IMG/VR virus record: IMGVR_UViG_3300035430_000406
Coordinates: 1-31,498 of that record
DNA length: 31,498 bases
Source of the DNA: a virus
Direction: 5' to 3' (one strand)
In this document: positions 1-7,049 of the stretch, one piece after another
How the letters are laid out: the number at the start of each line of letters is the position of its first letter
Position numbering within the stretch: the stretch's first letter is position 1
The notes under the pieces: generated by a model
The model's database searches: none
The model's input: only the letters and a program-made list of their open reading frames with translations
Told to the model about the DNA's origin: nothing
Position numbers and translations under genes: made by a program

Positions 1-673
1 TTAATTTTGTGTTTTGATTAACGTATTCTGGTATGGATTCTTTATAGATATTCGACATAATAGTTGGAGTCCAGTCATCGCAGCACAAGTTAAAATCACC
101 GTTAAGATTAATAAAAAGTTTTTCAAAAACGAAACCGCAAGTCGAACCTTCGCACTTGTTCTGCTTGACGCTTTTTAAAAAGCCGCCCCTATTGCTAAAG
201 TCTTTTTTAAATTCTTCGTTATATTCTCCGTAATCAATTCCTACATCTGGGCGGTATTTTACTATTACGTTTTTATGTTCAGAGTATCTTTGTTTTTGTT
301 TTTCGTAAACTGATTTATCTACATCATATACATCTAGATTTATCCAAGAAAAAAGAGGAATATATTTTTCATATTTTTCTAACTTTTTTCCATTTGTATT
401 CATGTAGGCTCCATACTTTCTATCGCCCTTTAATAAAATATCTAAAATTTTATCAAAGTCTTTTGTTAGCGTGGGTTCTCCCCTGCCAGTAATTGAAATA
501 AATCTATCATAACCAGACTCATCTAATTGTTTTCTTATTTCTCTGGCGACCTCTTCTGAGATGTGAGCATTTTGATTGGGATAGCCCTCTGATCTCGGAC
601 AAAAACTGCACTTGAGGTTGCACAGTTCTGTAGGATTTATTTCTATTTTTTGTATTAATTTAAACCAATTCAT
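1..673 (-). CDS. Radical SAM enzyme with C-terminal cysteine cluster (3' end outside window)
   Basis: Read by translating back from the ATG at 673; 224 codons stay open to the window edge, so the C-terminus is missing. Residues 18-25 read CNLKCSFC, the CxxxCxxC site that binds the SAM-cleaving [4Fe-4S] cluster. GRGEPT at about 63-68 matches the family's SAM-binding GGEP motif. Near residues 176-205 there is a CEGSTC segment followed by CCDDW, which looks like a SPASM-type site for an auxiliary iron-sulfur cluster. SPASM enzymes often modify peptides or carbohydrates; the substrate here is unknown. The ATG overlaps the stop of the upstream glycosyltransferase (ATGA), so translation is probably coupled. 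It is the last visible gene of an operon containing two virion-like proteins. The radical SAM assignment is firm; its function is not. Confidence 0.88.
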   Translation of the reverse strand, partial: MNWFKLIQKIEINPTELCNLKCSFCPRSEGYPNQNAHISEEVAREIRKQLDESGYDRFISITGRGEPTLTKDFDKILDILLKGDRKYGAYMNTNGKKLEKYEKYIPLFSWINLDVYDVDKSVYEKQKQRYSEHKNVIVKYRPDVGIDYGEYNEEFKKDFSNRGGFLKSVKQNKCEGSTCGFVFEKLFINLNGDFNLCCDDWTPTIMSNIYKESIPEYVNQNTKL

Positions 674-1365
674 TTCCAATGTTTCATTATTTCATGTTCA
701 TCTTCATCAAAGTATTCCATCTTTGGTGGGCCATTAAAAATTGCGACACTGTGATCGTTTAGCATTTTCCAGACTGGTTTTGGGTGTATCAGATCTTTTT
801 CATCAAAATTATAATATTCGTCTGGTTTCGATCCCCTTGTATAAGAATAGAAAATGTCTGGCAAAAATGTTGGCTTTATTTTATTGGCGTAAAAATAATT
901 ATCTATTCCTCTGTGCTCTGCTATGTTTTTTTCTTTTTGCTTGAGCCAATTGTTGTAGATTTCTTTGTTATCTTTCCATACCATGCAGCTTGAATTATAC
1001 TCTGTACCAAACAAAAGTCTTTTCTTCCATTTTGAAAATATCAAAGAAAAATTTTCATCGTGTTCTAGCACTTTAGATATGCTGCCATGAATTATTACAT
1101 CCAAATCAAAAAATATTTTTTTATCATATTGATCCAGTTCCTCTCTGCCAAAAAGCTCTATTTTATTCCAGGCTGGCCAGTAATTTTTGCAGTCGTATTT
1201 ATTTATTGGGAAGGTTGTTACCTCTTCGTTAATGTCTTTGGTGTCATCGGTGAAACAAATAAACGGCAAGTCAGTTTGTTTTCTTATCATTGAGTATAAT
1301 ATATTTACATATTTTGCCGAATATTTTTCGCCAATTTTCAAACACACTATACAACTATTGCTCAT
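670..1365 (-). CDS. GT-A fold glycosyltransferase-like protein
   Basis: A 231-residue protein. The N-terminus (CIVCLKIGEKYSAKYVN) and the later FFDLDVII with a DxD at about residues 87-89 resemble small GT-A transferases (GT8-like), in which DxD holds the metal and the nucleotide sugar. Length fits a single catalytic domain; no signal peptide or membrane helix is seen. I start it at the ATG at 1365 (MSNSCIV) because the longer open frame lies deeper inside the upstream gene. This start leaves an 11 bp overlap with the upstream radical SAM gene. No Shine-Dalgarno site is visible, so it is probably translated by coupling. It lies between two radical SAM genes, suggesting a shared job such as sugar transfer to a protein or glycan. 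Donor and acceptor sugars cannot be read. Confidence 0.7.
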   Translation of the reverse strand: MSNSCIVCLKIGEKYSAKYVNILYSMIRKQTDLPFICFTDDTKDINEEVTTFPINKYDCKNYWPAWNKIELFGREELDQYDKKIFFDLDVIIHGSISKVLEHDENFSLIFSKWKKRLLFGTEYNSSCMVWKDNKEIYNNWLKQKEKNIAEHRGIDNYFYANKIKPTFLPDIFYSYTRGSKPDEYYNFDEKDLIHPKPVWKMLNDHSVAIFNGPPKMEYFDEDEHEIMKHWK

Positions 1366-2443
1366 AATATTTTTCAAATTCTGGGCAAAAATCAAAAAGA
1401 TCATTGCCTCTTATCTTATCTAATGATTTTAGATATATTAAACCTTGCTTGAATAGATTCAAGTCTGGTTCTACGTCTCTTATGGATTCTAGATTTGCAG
1501 ATGGCAGTTGATAACTTTTTTTTATTTCCGTTGGGATATTTTTGGGGCTCAAAATTGTTGGGAAATTCACCATATTAATTATCATGGTAGAATTAAATTC
1601 TTTTAATAGGAAAGATAAAAATTCACCCATATATCCAAAATTAACAATAGAAACACAAGAGGTGAACTTAACATTTATTCCCTGATTTATAAAAGTTTTT
1701 GCATTTTCGATACACTTGTCAAAATTCATTGGGTATCTGATATACTCGCATCTTTTGCCAAGTGCATCTACCGAAGCTAATATTGAGATTGATTTAAATT
1801 TTTTAAGTTTTTTTAAATTTTCTGGAATTATTGTCCTTGAACAATTACTGGTAAAATGCACATTTAGATGAAAAAAACTTTGCTGACAGAGCCAATCAAT
1901 AAACTCCCAAGTCATAGGGTTAATCAATGGTTCGCCGCCCACGAACTTAACAGATTTTGTGTAGGGTAGAACTTCTTTAAGCCCTTCAAGATAAGTTTCG
2001 GTGGGTTTTGAGGAAATTACAATTTCATCTTCCCAACCAAAGTGATTTTTAGCTTCTAAGGCAAGTGCGGAAGAAGCTGATGGCGAACACATTACGCATT
2101 TTTGATTACAAAGATTGCCTATGTGTTTTACTTTGATCGACTCAAATTCCAAACTGGATAAATCAGAATTAGAATATCTTAGATTGGAAGATTGTCTTCT
2201 GGACATGACACCATTCGATTCGTCAGAAATACATTTGCCACAAGTCTTTTTTACCAGCTCGGAGAAATTACCCTCTTCTTGATCTTTTCTTAATTGATTT
2301 AGTTCTTTTGAATTAAAAAAATCCAGAAACTTGGTGTCTTCAAGTTTCATGTCATTGACCCTTTTGCCTATGCAGCAAGGCTTCCAATAACCATTAGTGT
2401 TAGAAGAAATGTTTTTGTAAACTTCCGAACAAAGCCAAGACAT
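1355..2443 (-). CDS. Radical SAM enzyme with N-terminal twitch/SPASM-like cysteines
   Basis: A 362-residue protein. CNQKCVMC at residues 112-119 is the radical SAM cluster motif and GGEP at 169-172 is the SAM-binding motif. Further cysteines before the barrel (C5, C23-C24, C68, C71, the last two as CGKC) look like an extra metal site of the twitch/SPASM kind, placed N-terminally as in radical SAM proteins annotated in many marine phages. Members with such sites usually act on peptides or sugars; I cannot name a substrate. The start ATG shares its A with the stop of the upstream structural gene (TAATG), so it is tightly coupled to a virion-like protein. It overlaps the following glycosyltransferase by 11 bp. 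Class is confident, reaction unknown. Confidence 0.9.
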   Translation of the reverse strand: MSWLCSEVYKNISSNTNGYWKPCCIGKRVNDMKLEDTKFLDFFNSKELNQLRKDQEEGNFSELVKKTCGKCISDESNGVMSRRQSSNLRYSNSDLSSLEFESIKVKHIGNLCNQKCVMCSPSASSALALEAKNHFGWEDEIVISSKPTETYLEGLKEVLPYTKSVKFVGGEPLINPMTWEFIDWLCQQSFFHLNVHFTSNCSRTIIPENLKKLKKFKSISILASVDALGKRCEYIRYPMNFDKCIENAKTFINQGINVKFTSCVSIVNFGYMGEFLSFLLKEFNSTMIINMVNFPTILSPKNIPTEIKKSYQLPSANLESIRDVEPDLNLFKQGLIYLKSLDKIRGNDLFDFCPEFEKYYEQ

Positions 2444-3171
2444 TAACTACCTCGGTGATCAGCAGTGAATTGATAAGTTACAAGACCAGTTTCAAAGGCC
2501 AAAATGCCAGTTTGTCTTAAAATGACGGTTTTATCTTCGCTGGTTGAAGTTTCTTTTAATTCTACAATGCAGTCGCCGCCATGAGATATAGTGAATATTT
2601 CATCCCTGGGGGTATCTTGAAGATTTGAATTTGCTCTAACGATTGCTTCTATAAGATCTCCTGTTTGACCGTTTGAAAGAAAATCTCTATCAAAGTCTCC
2701 TCCGATAGCTCCGTTTAATGACTCTCCAGTAAAGTCTAAACCGCCAGGATTGTTAATAAAGCCTGAAGTTTGTTCTGGCCCAAAAATATCTTGATCAAAA
2801 ACTAGATTAGAATTTCCTCCCCCTTGAGTCCTTACAGCACTGGTTACAGGGAAGCTTAAAAATTTAACTTCAACGTTTGAGGGTAATCCAGTTACAGAAT
2901 ATCTAACTGGATCATAGGTTAAAGTTCTACTGGCAGTAGGTGTTGCTGATATTGTTCTAGGGGTATCTAATATAAAAGAAAATTGACCAGTATTCAAATC
3001 AGAAATGCCGAAGTCAGAAACGTATCTATCAAAAAAATTACCACTATTTATATTAATGATTTTTGAAATTTCAGCTTTCTTCATTTCGTTGTCAGAAGAG
3101 TCCACTACAACGACAAAATCTCCGCTTTGTGTATCTGTTAATTCTGTTAGATCTGTTATTTTTTTGCCCAT
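2443..3171 (-). CDS. Virion-like structural protein, paralog B of a tandem pair
   Basis: A 242-residue protein. Residues 1-40 carry the pattern KITDLTEL-x-SGDFVVVVDSS-x-KKAEISKI, often seen at the N-terminus of phage tail-fibre, head-fibre and decoration proteins, where it probably docks the protein to the particle. The rest is rich in short beta-forming stretches, Gly, Ser, Thr and Asn, with no enzyme motif. It is clearly homologous along its full length to the upstream gene (shared YSVTGLP, DQD-FGP, NGQTGDL-EAI-RA and SHGG segments), so the pair arose by duplication. The start ATG lies one base after the upstream stop, and its own stop overlaps the radical SAM start. A structural role is inferred from the N-terminal motif and composition. 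Confidence 0.65.
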   Translation of the reverse strand: MGKKITDLTELTDTQSGDFVVVVDSSDNEMKKAEISKIININSGNFFDRYVSDFGISDLNTGQFSFILDTPRTISATPTASRTLTYDPVRYSVTGLPSNVEVKFLSFPVTSAVRTQGGGNSNLVFDQDIFGPEQTSGFINNPGGLDFTGESLNGAIGGDFDRDFLSNGQTGDLIEAIVRANSNLQDTPRDEIFTISHGGDCIVELKETSTSEDKTVILRQTGILAFETGLVTYQFTADHRGS

Positions 3172-3172
3172 A

Positions 3173-3916
3173 TTAGCTTCCGTGGTTATCTGATGTGAAT
3201 TGATAAATCACATCATTAAATGTTAAAAATCCAGTTGTGATTAATTCCGCTGTAAAGCTGCCAGATGTGACAGTCTCTGTAATTTCCATCAAGCAGGGGC
3301 CGCCATGACTTAATGTGTAAGTCTCGGTGCCTACACTGGACTCTGGAAGATCTGCAGACCCTGTTGCTCGAATAATGGCCTCTACAAGATCTCCTGTCTG
3401 ACCATTTTGTATAGGAGATCTATTAAAATCAGAATTTACAAGACTATCAACGGTTTCAGCTTGGTAATCCAATCTTTCAAAAACATTTGTTTGTGTTGGT
3501 GTATTTGGCGGGCCAAAAAGATCTTGATCAGAAACTAAAGCATTATCATTGATTGCTGTTTCGCTATAACCAGTATTACTAGTGATTGGAAAAGTCAAAA
3601 ATCTTACTGAAACTCCTTGTGGTAATCCAGTAACGGAATATCTAACTGGATTATAGGTTAAACTTACAACTTGGTTATTTTGCTGAGTTGCCGTAACTGT
3701 TTTAGGAGTATCTAATATAAAATTAAACTGACCAGTGCTTAAATCAGAAATGCCTAAATTGGGAACATATCTTGCGGCGACATCGCCAGAATTGGTGTTT
3801 AGTATTTTGCTAGCTTCTACTTTTTTAGTAGTATCAGTCTCGGAATCAACAACCAATAAAAAATCTCCACTTTGGGGATTATCCAATTCGGGTAAGTCTG
3901 TTATTTTTACTGCCAT
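3173..3916 (-). CDS. Virion-like structural protein, paralog A of a tandem pair
   Basis: A 247-residue homolog of the gene that follows it. It has the same N-terminal docking-like pattern (KITDLPEL, SGDFLLVVDS, KKVEASKI) and the same downstream landmarks (YSVTGLP, DQDLFGP, NGQTGDLVEAI, SHGG, and YQFTSDNHGS at the C-terminus). No catalytic motif, signal peptide or membrane helix is seen. It appears to have its own promoter: an AAGTGTAAA box lies 8 nt upstream of the ATG in the 20 bp gap after the sulfotransferase gene. That fits a need for higher expression than the enzymes around it, as expected for a virion component. Two diverged copies side by side may form a hetero-oligomer or provide alternative receptor contacts; both ideas are inference. 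Confidence 0.65.
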   Translation of the reverse strand: MAVKITDLPELDNPQSGDFLLVVDSETDTTKKVEASKILNTNSGDVAARYVPNLGISDLSTGQFNFILDTPKTVTATQQNNQVVSLTYNPVRYSVTGLPQGVSVRFLTFPITSNTGYSETAINDNALVSDQDLFGPPNTPTQTNVFERLDYQAETVDSLVNSDFNRSPIQNGQTGDLVEAIIRATGSADLPESSVGTETYTLSHGGPCLMEITETVTSGSFTAELITTGFLTFNDVIYQFTSDNHGS

Positions 3917-3920
3917 ATTA

Positions 3921-3933
3921 GTGTTTTACACTT
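3921..3933 (-). promoter_or_regulatory. Putative AAGTGTAA-type promoter before the structural pair
   Basis: Reading the minus strand, AAGTGTAAA sits 8 nt before the ATG at 3916, in a 20 bp intergenic gap. The same box occurs before 5122, 18199 and 25839, with close variants before 20836 and 30997. No -35 of TTGACA type is seen, which suggests a phage-specific or late-type signal. Confidence 0.5.
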
Positions 3934-3936
3934 AAA

Positions 3937-4581
3937 TCAAAAGCTGTATTTAAAATAATCAATATCTTCGCCCCAAATTTCTTCCACTATTTCCCTGGAT
4001 CTGGGGCAGTAAATTTCTTTGTAATGTTTGTGGCTTGTTGAATTTTCTTTTTTAAGCTTTCTGTTGTGTTTTTCGTAGTATTCTTTTAAATCTGTTTCTG
4101 TTAAAAATGTTTCAAGATCTTCTGATAGATTTTCAAAGGTGAGCAAATATTTGATTCCAATTTTGTTGTTTGATTGAATATAGGATTTTTGAGTCCAGGA
4201 ATGCATGAAATCTTTTTCTTTTGAGATTTGTAAAAAATATTCGTAAAATTCTAAAAAATCGTCTTTAAAATCGCACCCATAAATTTTTTTAAAATTTATA
4301 AAATCATATTCATTAATCTTTTTGGCGAAACTAAACATTGAAACGGCTCGATCGTATGGGTTTCTAATGACCGCCAATGATGGAAGTGAAGTGATCTCTT
4401 GACCAAGTTCCTCAATGGCGGTTTCAAGCTTGCAGTGAGATGTTGAATAGATCTCTTCGTGTTCTGGGCGAATTTTAAGAGAATGCTCTCTGATTGTATT
4501 CGAAGCGCCGAAAAAATTATACAAAGAAGTACTGGCGTTTTTGGGTATTCTAACAAATGTTACTTTTTTGTTTTTGTTCAT
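3937..4581 (-). CDS. PAPS-dependent sulfotransferase family protein
   Basis: A 214-residue protein with both PAPS-binding signatures of the sulfotransferase superfamily. FVRIPKNASTSL at residues 10-21 corresponds to the 5'-phosphosulfate loop (the family's K-x-ST-x-L pattern), and AVIRNPYDRAVSMF at about 70-83 to the 3'-phosphate-binding R-x-P-x-R-x-S segment. Enzymes of this family move a sulfonate group from PAPS to a hydroxyl on sugars or proteins. Length is at the short end for a complete single domain. It overlaps the upstream gene by 32 bp, lacks a clear Shine-Dalgarno site, and comes before the structural pair and the radical SAM/glycosyltransferase genes. Sulfation of a phage glycan, a virion protein or the host surface is possible, but the acceptor cannot be told from sequence. 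Confidence 0.82.
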   Translation of the reverse strand: MNKNKKVTFVRIPKNASTSLYNFFGASNTIREHSLKIRPEHEEIYSTSHCKLETAIEELGQEITSLPSLAVIRNPYDRAVSMFSFAKKINEYDFINFKKIYGCDFKDDFLEFYEYFLQISKEKDFMHSWTQKSYIQSNNKIGIKYLLTFENLSEDLETFLTETDLKEYYEKHNRKLKKENSTSHKHYKEIYCPRSREIVEEIWGEDIDYFKYSF

Positions 4582-5077
4582 AATAATTTTTGTAATTAAC
4601 TTTTAGTAGGTAATGTGTCGGATATTGATTTTTTAAATATAAGTCTTCTATATAGAATTCTTCATCAGAAAAGAAAAATCTTTTGTTGTAATTTTTAAAA
4701 GATTCGTATTTTTTGCGATCTTTGTGCATTGGTATAATCATGTTTTTTATACCTTTTTCGGCGGTTTGAGCAAAAAATTTTTCAAAAAAGCATCTCACCT
4801 CGTGCATATTCGGTTCAAAATTCGTCACATTCCAAAAGAAAATGTCTGTAAAAGTGTTATCGCCAACATGGTGCGCCAACATCCCGCACTTTAACTTGTT
4901 TCCCTGTTTCATGAAGAGGTTGTGGCCACCGACGCTCATCCCAAAAAGCTCTTCAAAATCATCTTTGAATTTTTGTTGATTTAAATTATTAATAATTTTT
5001 TTAAATTGAATTTTAGCAATCATATAAGCCTCATGCTTATCAGTAGTATTGCAAAATTCATATTTATTTTCTTCCAT
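4550..5077 (-). CDS. Unrecognised protein, possible GNAT-fold acyltransferase
   Basis: A 175-residue protein without a decisive motif. The order of predicted elements resembles a GNAT fold: helices at residues 15-45, strands around 50-85 (KLKCGMLAHHVGD and TDIFFWNV), a helix (EVRCFFEKFFAQTAEKG), a strand (IKNMIIPMHKD) and a C-terminal strand (THYLLKVNYK). The R/Q-x-x-G-x-G/A acetyl-CoA loop is not obvious, so activity is uncertain. It leads the leftward accessory operon and has the best sigma70-like promoter in this part of the window (TTTACA, 16 nt, TATAAT, 8 nt, ATG). Its stop overlaps the sulfotransferase start by 32 bp. Several nearby genes encode group-transfer enzymes, which supports but does not prove such a role. 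Confidence 0.45.
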   Translation of the reverse strand: MEENKYEFCNTTDKHEAYMIAKIQFKKIINNLNQQKFKDDFEELFGMSVGGHNLFMKQGNKLKCGMLAHHVGDNTFTDIFFWNVTNFEPNMHEVRCFFEKFFAQTAEKGIKNMIIPMHKDRKKYESFKNYNKRFFFSDEEFYIEDLYLKNQYPTHYLLKVNYKNYYEQKQKSNIC

Positions 5078-5085
5078 ATTAATTT

Positions 5086-5113
5086 ATTATAAAATTAACA
5101 AAGAAAGTGTAAA
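5086..5113 (-). promoter_or_regulatory. Sigma70-like promoter for the leftward accessory operon
   Basis: On the minus strand TTTACA (5108-5113) and a perfect TATAAT (5086-5091) are separated by 16 nt, and the ATG of the 5077 gene begins 8 nt after TATAAT. A start 7 nt after the -10 would give an almost leaderless mRNA. The -35 overlaps the divergent box for the tail operon. Confidence 0.65.
5105..5113 (+). promoter_or_regulatory. Putative AAGTGTAA-type promoter for the tail operon
   Basis: AAGTGTAAA lies 8 nt before the ATG of the gpL gene. It matches the boxes before 18199, 25839 and 3916 in sequence and distance. There is no convincing -35 and no Shine-Dalgarno site in the short gap. Because it overlaps the opposing -35, the two directions may exclude each other. 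Confidence 0.5.
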
Positions 5114-5121
5114 GTAGAAAT

Positions 5122-6093
5122 ATGGGACAAGGTATAAACAAAGATGTGGCAACGGAGATACTTTCGCTAGAACCATCACAGGTTTTGGAGTTTTATCTAA
5201 TTTACTACGATTGGCCAGAGGATCCCAATAAAATTTTAGCGATCACCCCCATTTCTAACGGGTTGGGCCCAAAAGTTATTTGGCAAGGGCAGCAATACAT
5301 AGCTTTGCCCTTGGAGGGGTCTAATTTCAATACGTCTGGGGGAGGAGAATTACCCCGACCAAGATTAAAAATTTCTAATCATCAGTTAATTATATCTAAA
5401 TATCTAAAGGTAACAAATAATTTGATTGGGGCAAAAGTAGTCAGGAAGAGAACTTTTGCTAAATTTTTAGATGACGCAAATTTTGAGGGAGGAGAAAATC
5501 CCTTCTACGATTTATCTTCACAGGATTCTATGGCTTCTGGAGACTCTTATTTGCCAGAGCAGGTATTTTATGTTAATAGAAGAGTTTCCGAAAATAGGGA
5601 AATGGTTGAGTTCGAGCTTTCTTCGGTGCTTGAATTGGATAATGTATTTTTGCCAAATAGAAATGTGTATTCTAGGTACTGCACTTGGATTTATAGGGGT
5701 CATGGTTGTAGGTACGCTGGAAACCCCAAAACAGCAAACAATTCAGCCGCCTTTAAAGATTCTTCGGGAAGTACAGTAACTCCTTCAACCGCAAAGGGCA
5801 AGTGGGACAAAGATGTGACATACAACAAAGGGGATTTTGTATTTGTTGAGGTTTCAAACATGCCATTAAGAGAAGATGGCGATACTGATTTAAACAGCCC
5901 AGCCGAAAGATTAAAGTCATTTTATGTTTGTGTACAAGATGGGACAGTTGGAAGCCAAAATTTTCCACCAATTTCTCCGAAGTGGCAAAGAGATGAGTGC
6001 TCAAAGAAAATATCAGATTGCAAATTAAGATTTGGATCAAAATTAAGATTTGGAGGATTTCCAGGAACAAATGCATACCCACCAAAAGGCTAA
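5122..6093 (+). CDS. L: Minor tail protein L (gpL-like) with an inserted CBM5/12-like segment
   Basis: A 323-residue protein matching the lambda gpL family, which forms part of the tail tip and is reported to carry an iron-sulfur cluster in lambda. Family features seen: the N-terminal EFYLIYYDWPED/LPLEGSNF-like region, then cysteines C187 and C196 (YCTWIYRGHGCRYAG), and C293 and C300 near a FGGFPG C-terminus, likely the four cluster ligands. Between the two pairs is an insertion of about 95 residues. It includes a W-x-VTYNKGDFV segment, FYVCVQDG and a final P-x-W, which resemble small CBM5/12 carbohydrate-binding modules. First gene of the rightward tail operon; the order L, K, I, J is the lambda order. 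The next start lies inside its 3' end. Confidence 0.85.
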   Translation: MGQGINKDVATEILSLEPSQVLEFYLIYYDWPEDPNKILAITPISNGLGPKVIWQGQQYIALPLEGSNFNTSGGGELPRPRLKISNHQLIISKYLKVTNNLIGAKVVRKRTFAKFLDDANFEGGENPFYDLSSQDSMASGDSYLPEQVFYVNRRVSENREMVEFELSSVLELDNVFLPNRNVYSRYCTWIYRGHGCRYAGNPKTANNSAAFKDSSGSTVTPSTAKGKWDKDVTYNKGDFVFVEVSNMPLREDGDTDLNSPAERLKSFYVCVQDGTVGSQNFPPISPKWQRDECSKKISDCKLRFGSKLRFGGFPGTNAYPPKG

Positions 6094-6472
6094 AACATTA
6101 AAAGAAATTTTAATAGAATATTCGGAAGATTCACCAATGCGTGAAGCTTGCGGCTTTATTTGCTCGAAAGATGATGCTTTTTATTTCCAAGAGGCTATAA
6201 ACCATTCTGCTCAGGATGACACTTTTTCAATAAAACCTATGGATTATATCAAGAAAAAATTGGATGGCGATTTGGTGGCGATATTCCATACACATCTAGA
6301 GGGAACCGCAGATCCATCACAAAAAGATATAATTACTGCCCAAAATTTGCTTATGCCTTTTGCGATATATTCACTCGAAACCGAAAATTTTTCTGTATTT
6401 TATCAAGATGGCTTTGAAATAGAGCAAAATTGTGTAAAAAGACTCAAGAAGGAGCTGGCAATAGATGACTAA
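6071..6472 (+). CDS. K: JAMM/Mov34-type metallopeptidase-like tail protein (gpK N-domain)
   Basis: A 133-residue protein with a complete JAMM zinc site: H73 and H75 in HTH, then S83 and D86 (HxH-x7-S-x2-D), plus E25 just before the CGFI strand. Lambda-type gpK joins this domain to an NlpC/P60 peptidase; here only the JAMM half exists and the gene ends before any NlpC/P60 part. Such proteins act in tail-tip assembly and, in two-domain forms, may cleave peptidoglycan. I chose the ATG at 6071, preceded by AGGA at a suitable distance, over an in-frame TTG at 6050 further inside gpL. It overlaps gpL by 23 bp and gpI by 8 bp, consistent with coupled translation and with the gpK place in the tail order. 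Confidence 0.85.
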   Translation: MHTHQKAKTLKEILIEYSEDSPMREACGFICSKDDAFYFQEAINHSAQDDTFSIKPMDYIKKKLDGDLVAIFHTHLEGTADPSQKDIITAQNLLMPFAIYSLETENFSVFYQDGFEIEQNCVKRLKKELAIDD

Positions 6473-7049
6473 AATTTTTATACATGGCAAATTGGGCAAA
6501 ATTTTTGGAGAACATCATGAATTAAATATCCAAAAAAAAGTCGATGTCGTTAATGCCATCAATGCTAATCGTAAAGGATTTAAGCAGAAAATATTGTCTG
6601 ATTTTAAAAAGGGTGTTGATTATGATTTAATTAATCCAAATGATCCAGATAAAAAATGGAATACGGTTGATGAGTTTTTAAATGAACCAGCACCCGAAGA
6701 ACTTCATATCGTTCCATCTATTAATGGATCTGCTGGGCTTATTGCAGTCGGCGCAATTGTATTCAAGGCCGTAGTTGCAGTAGGTACTTTTTTGGGTAGT
6801 GGTGGCTTTTTGGCAAATTTGGCGCTTGGAGTAATATTAAATGGCATACAAATGTTATTGTTCCCCATGCCCAAGGGCCCCGCTGCACAGCAGGTGGAGG
6901 GTAAATTAGATCAATCTAGTTATCTTTTTTCTAGTCTGGATAATCAATCAGTCCAGGGTTTTGCAATACCTCTCGTTTACGGAGAATTAAGAATTGGTTC
7001 TAACGTAATTTCTGTAAACGTATTCAACGAAGATATAGACCAATCATGA
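6465..7049 (+). CDS. I: Tail assembly protein I (gpI-like)
   Basis: A 194-residue protein in the gpI position between K and J. The N-terminal part (FIHGKLGKIFGEHHEL, then an NAINANRKGFKQ helix) matches the ubiquitin-like first domain of lambda tail assembly protein I. Residues about 89-133 form two hydrophobic glycine-rich stretches that look membrane-seeking, also typical of the family. The C-terminus (IPLVYGELRIGSNVIS) matches the usual ending. gpI is needed for tail-tip assembly in lambda, though its presence in the finished particle is uncertain. A good Shine-Dalgarno sequence AAGGAG lies 10 nt before the ATG, one of the few in the window. Its stop overlaps the gpJ start as ATGA. Confidence 0.85.
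   Translation: MTKIFIHGKLGKIFGEHHELNIQKKVDVVNAINANRKGFKQKILSDFKKGVDYDLINPNDPDKKWNTVDEFLNEPAPEELHIVPSINGSAGLIAVGAIVFKAVVAVGTFLGSGGFLANLALGVILNGIQMLLFPMPKGPAAQQVEGKLDQSSYLFSSLDNQSVQGFAIPLVYGELRIGSNVISVNVFNEDIDQS

Larger units (their letters stand above)
2443..3916 (-). repeat. Tandem gene duplication (two paralogous ~730 bp copies)
   Basis: The two structural genes match at nucleotide as well as protein level, for example around 2885-2930 versus 3625-3670 and 2960-3010 versus 3705-3755. The copies are direct and adjacent, so an unequal crossover or replication slip is the likely origin. The middle of the proteins (roughly residues 105-160) is the least similar part. Confidence 0.85.

Noticed and set aside
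6050-6070. TTG start for the gpK-like gene
   Set aside because: The ATG at 6071 has an AGGA sequence upstream and gives the usual short N-terminus; the TTG only lengthens the overlap with gpL.
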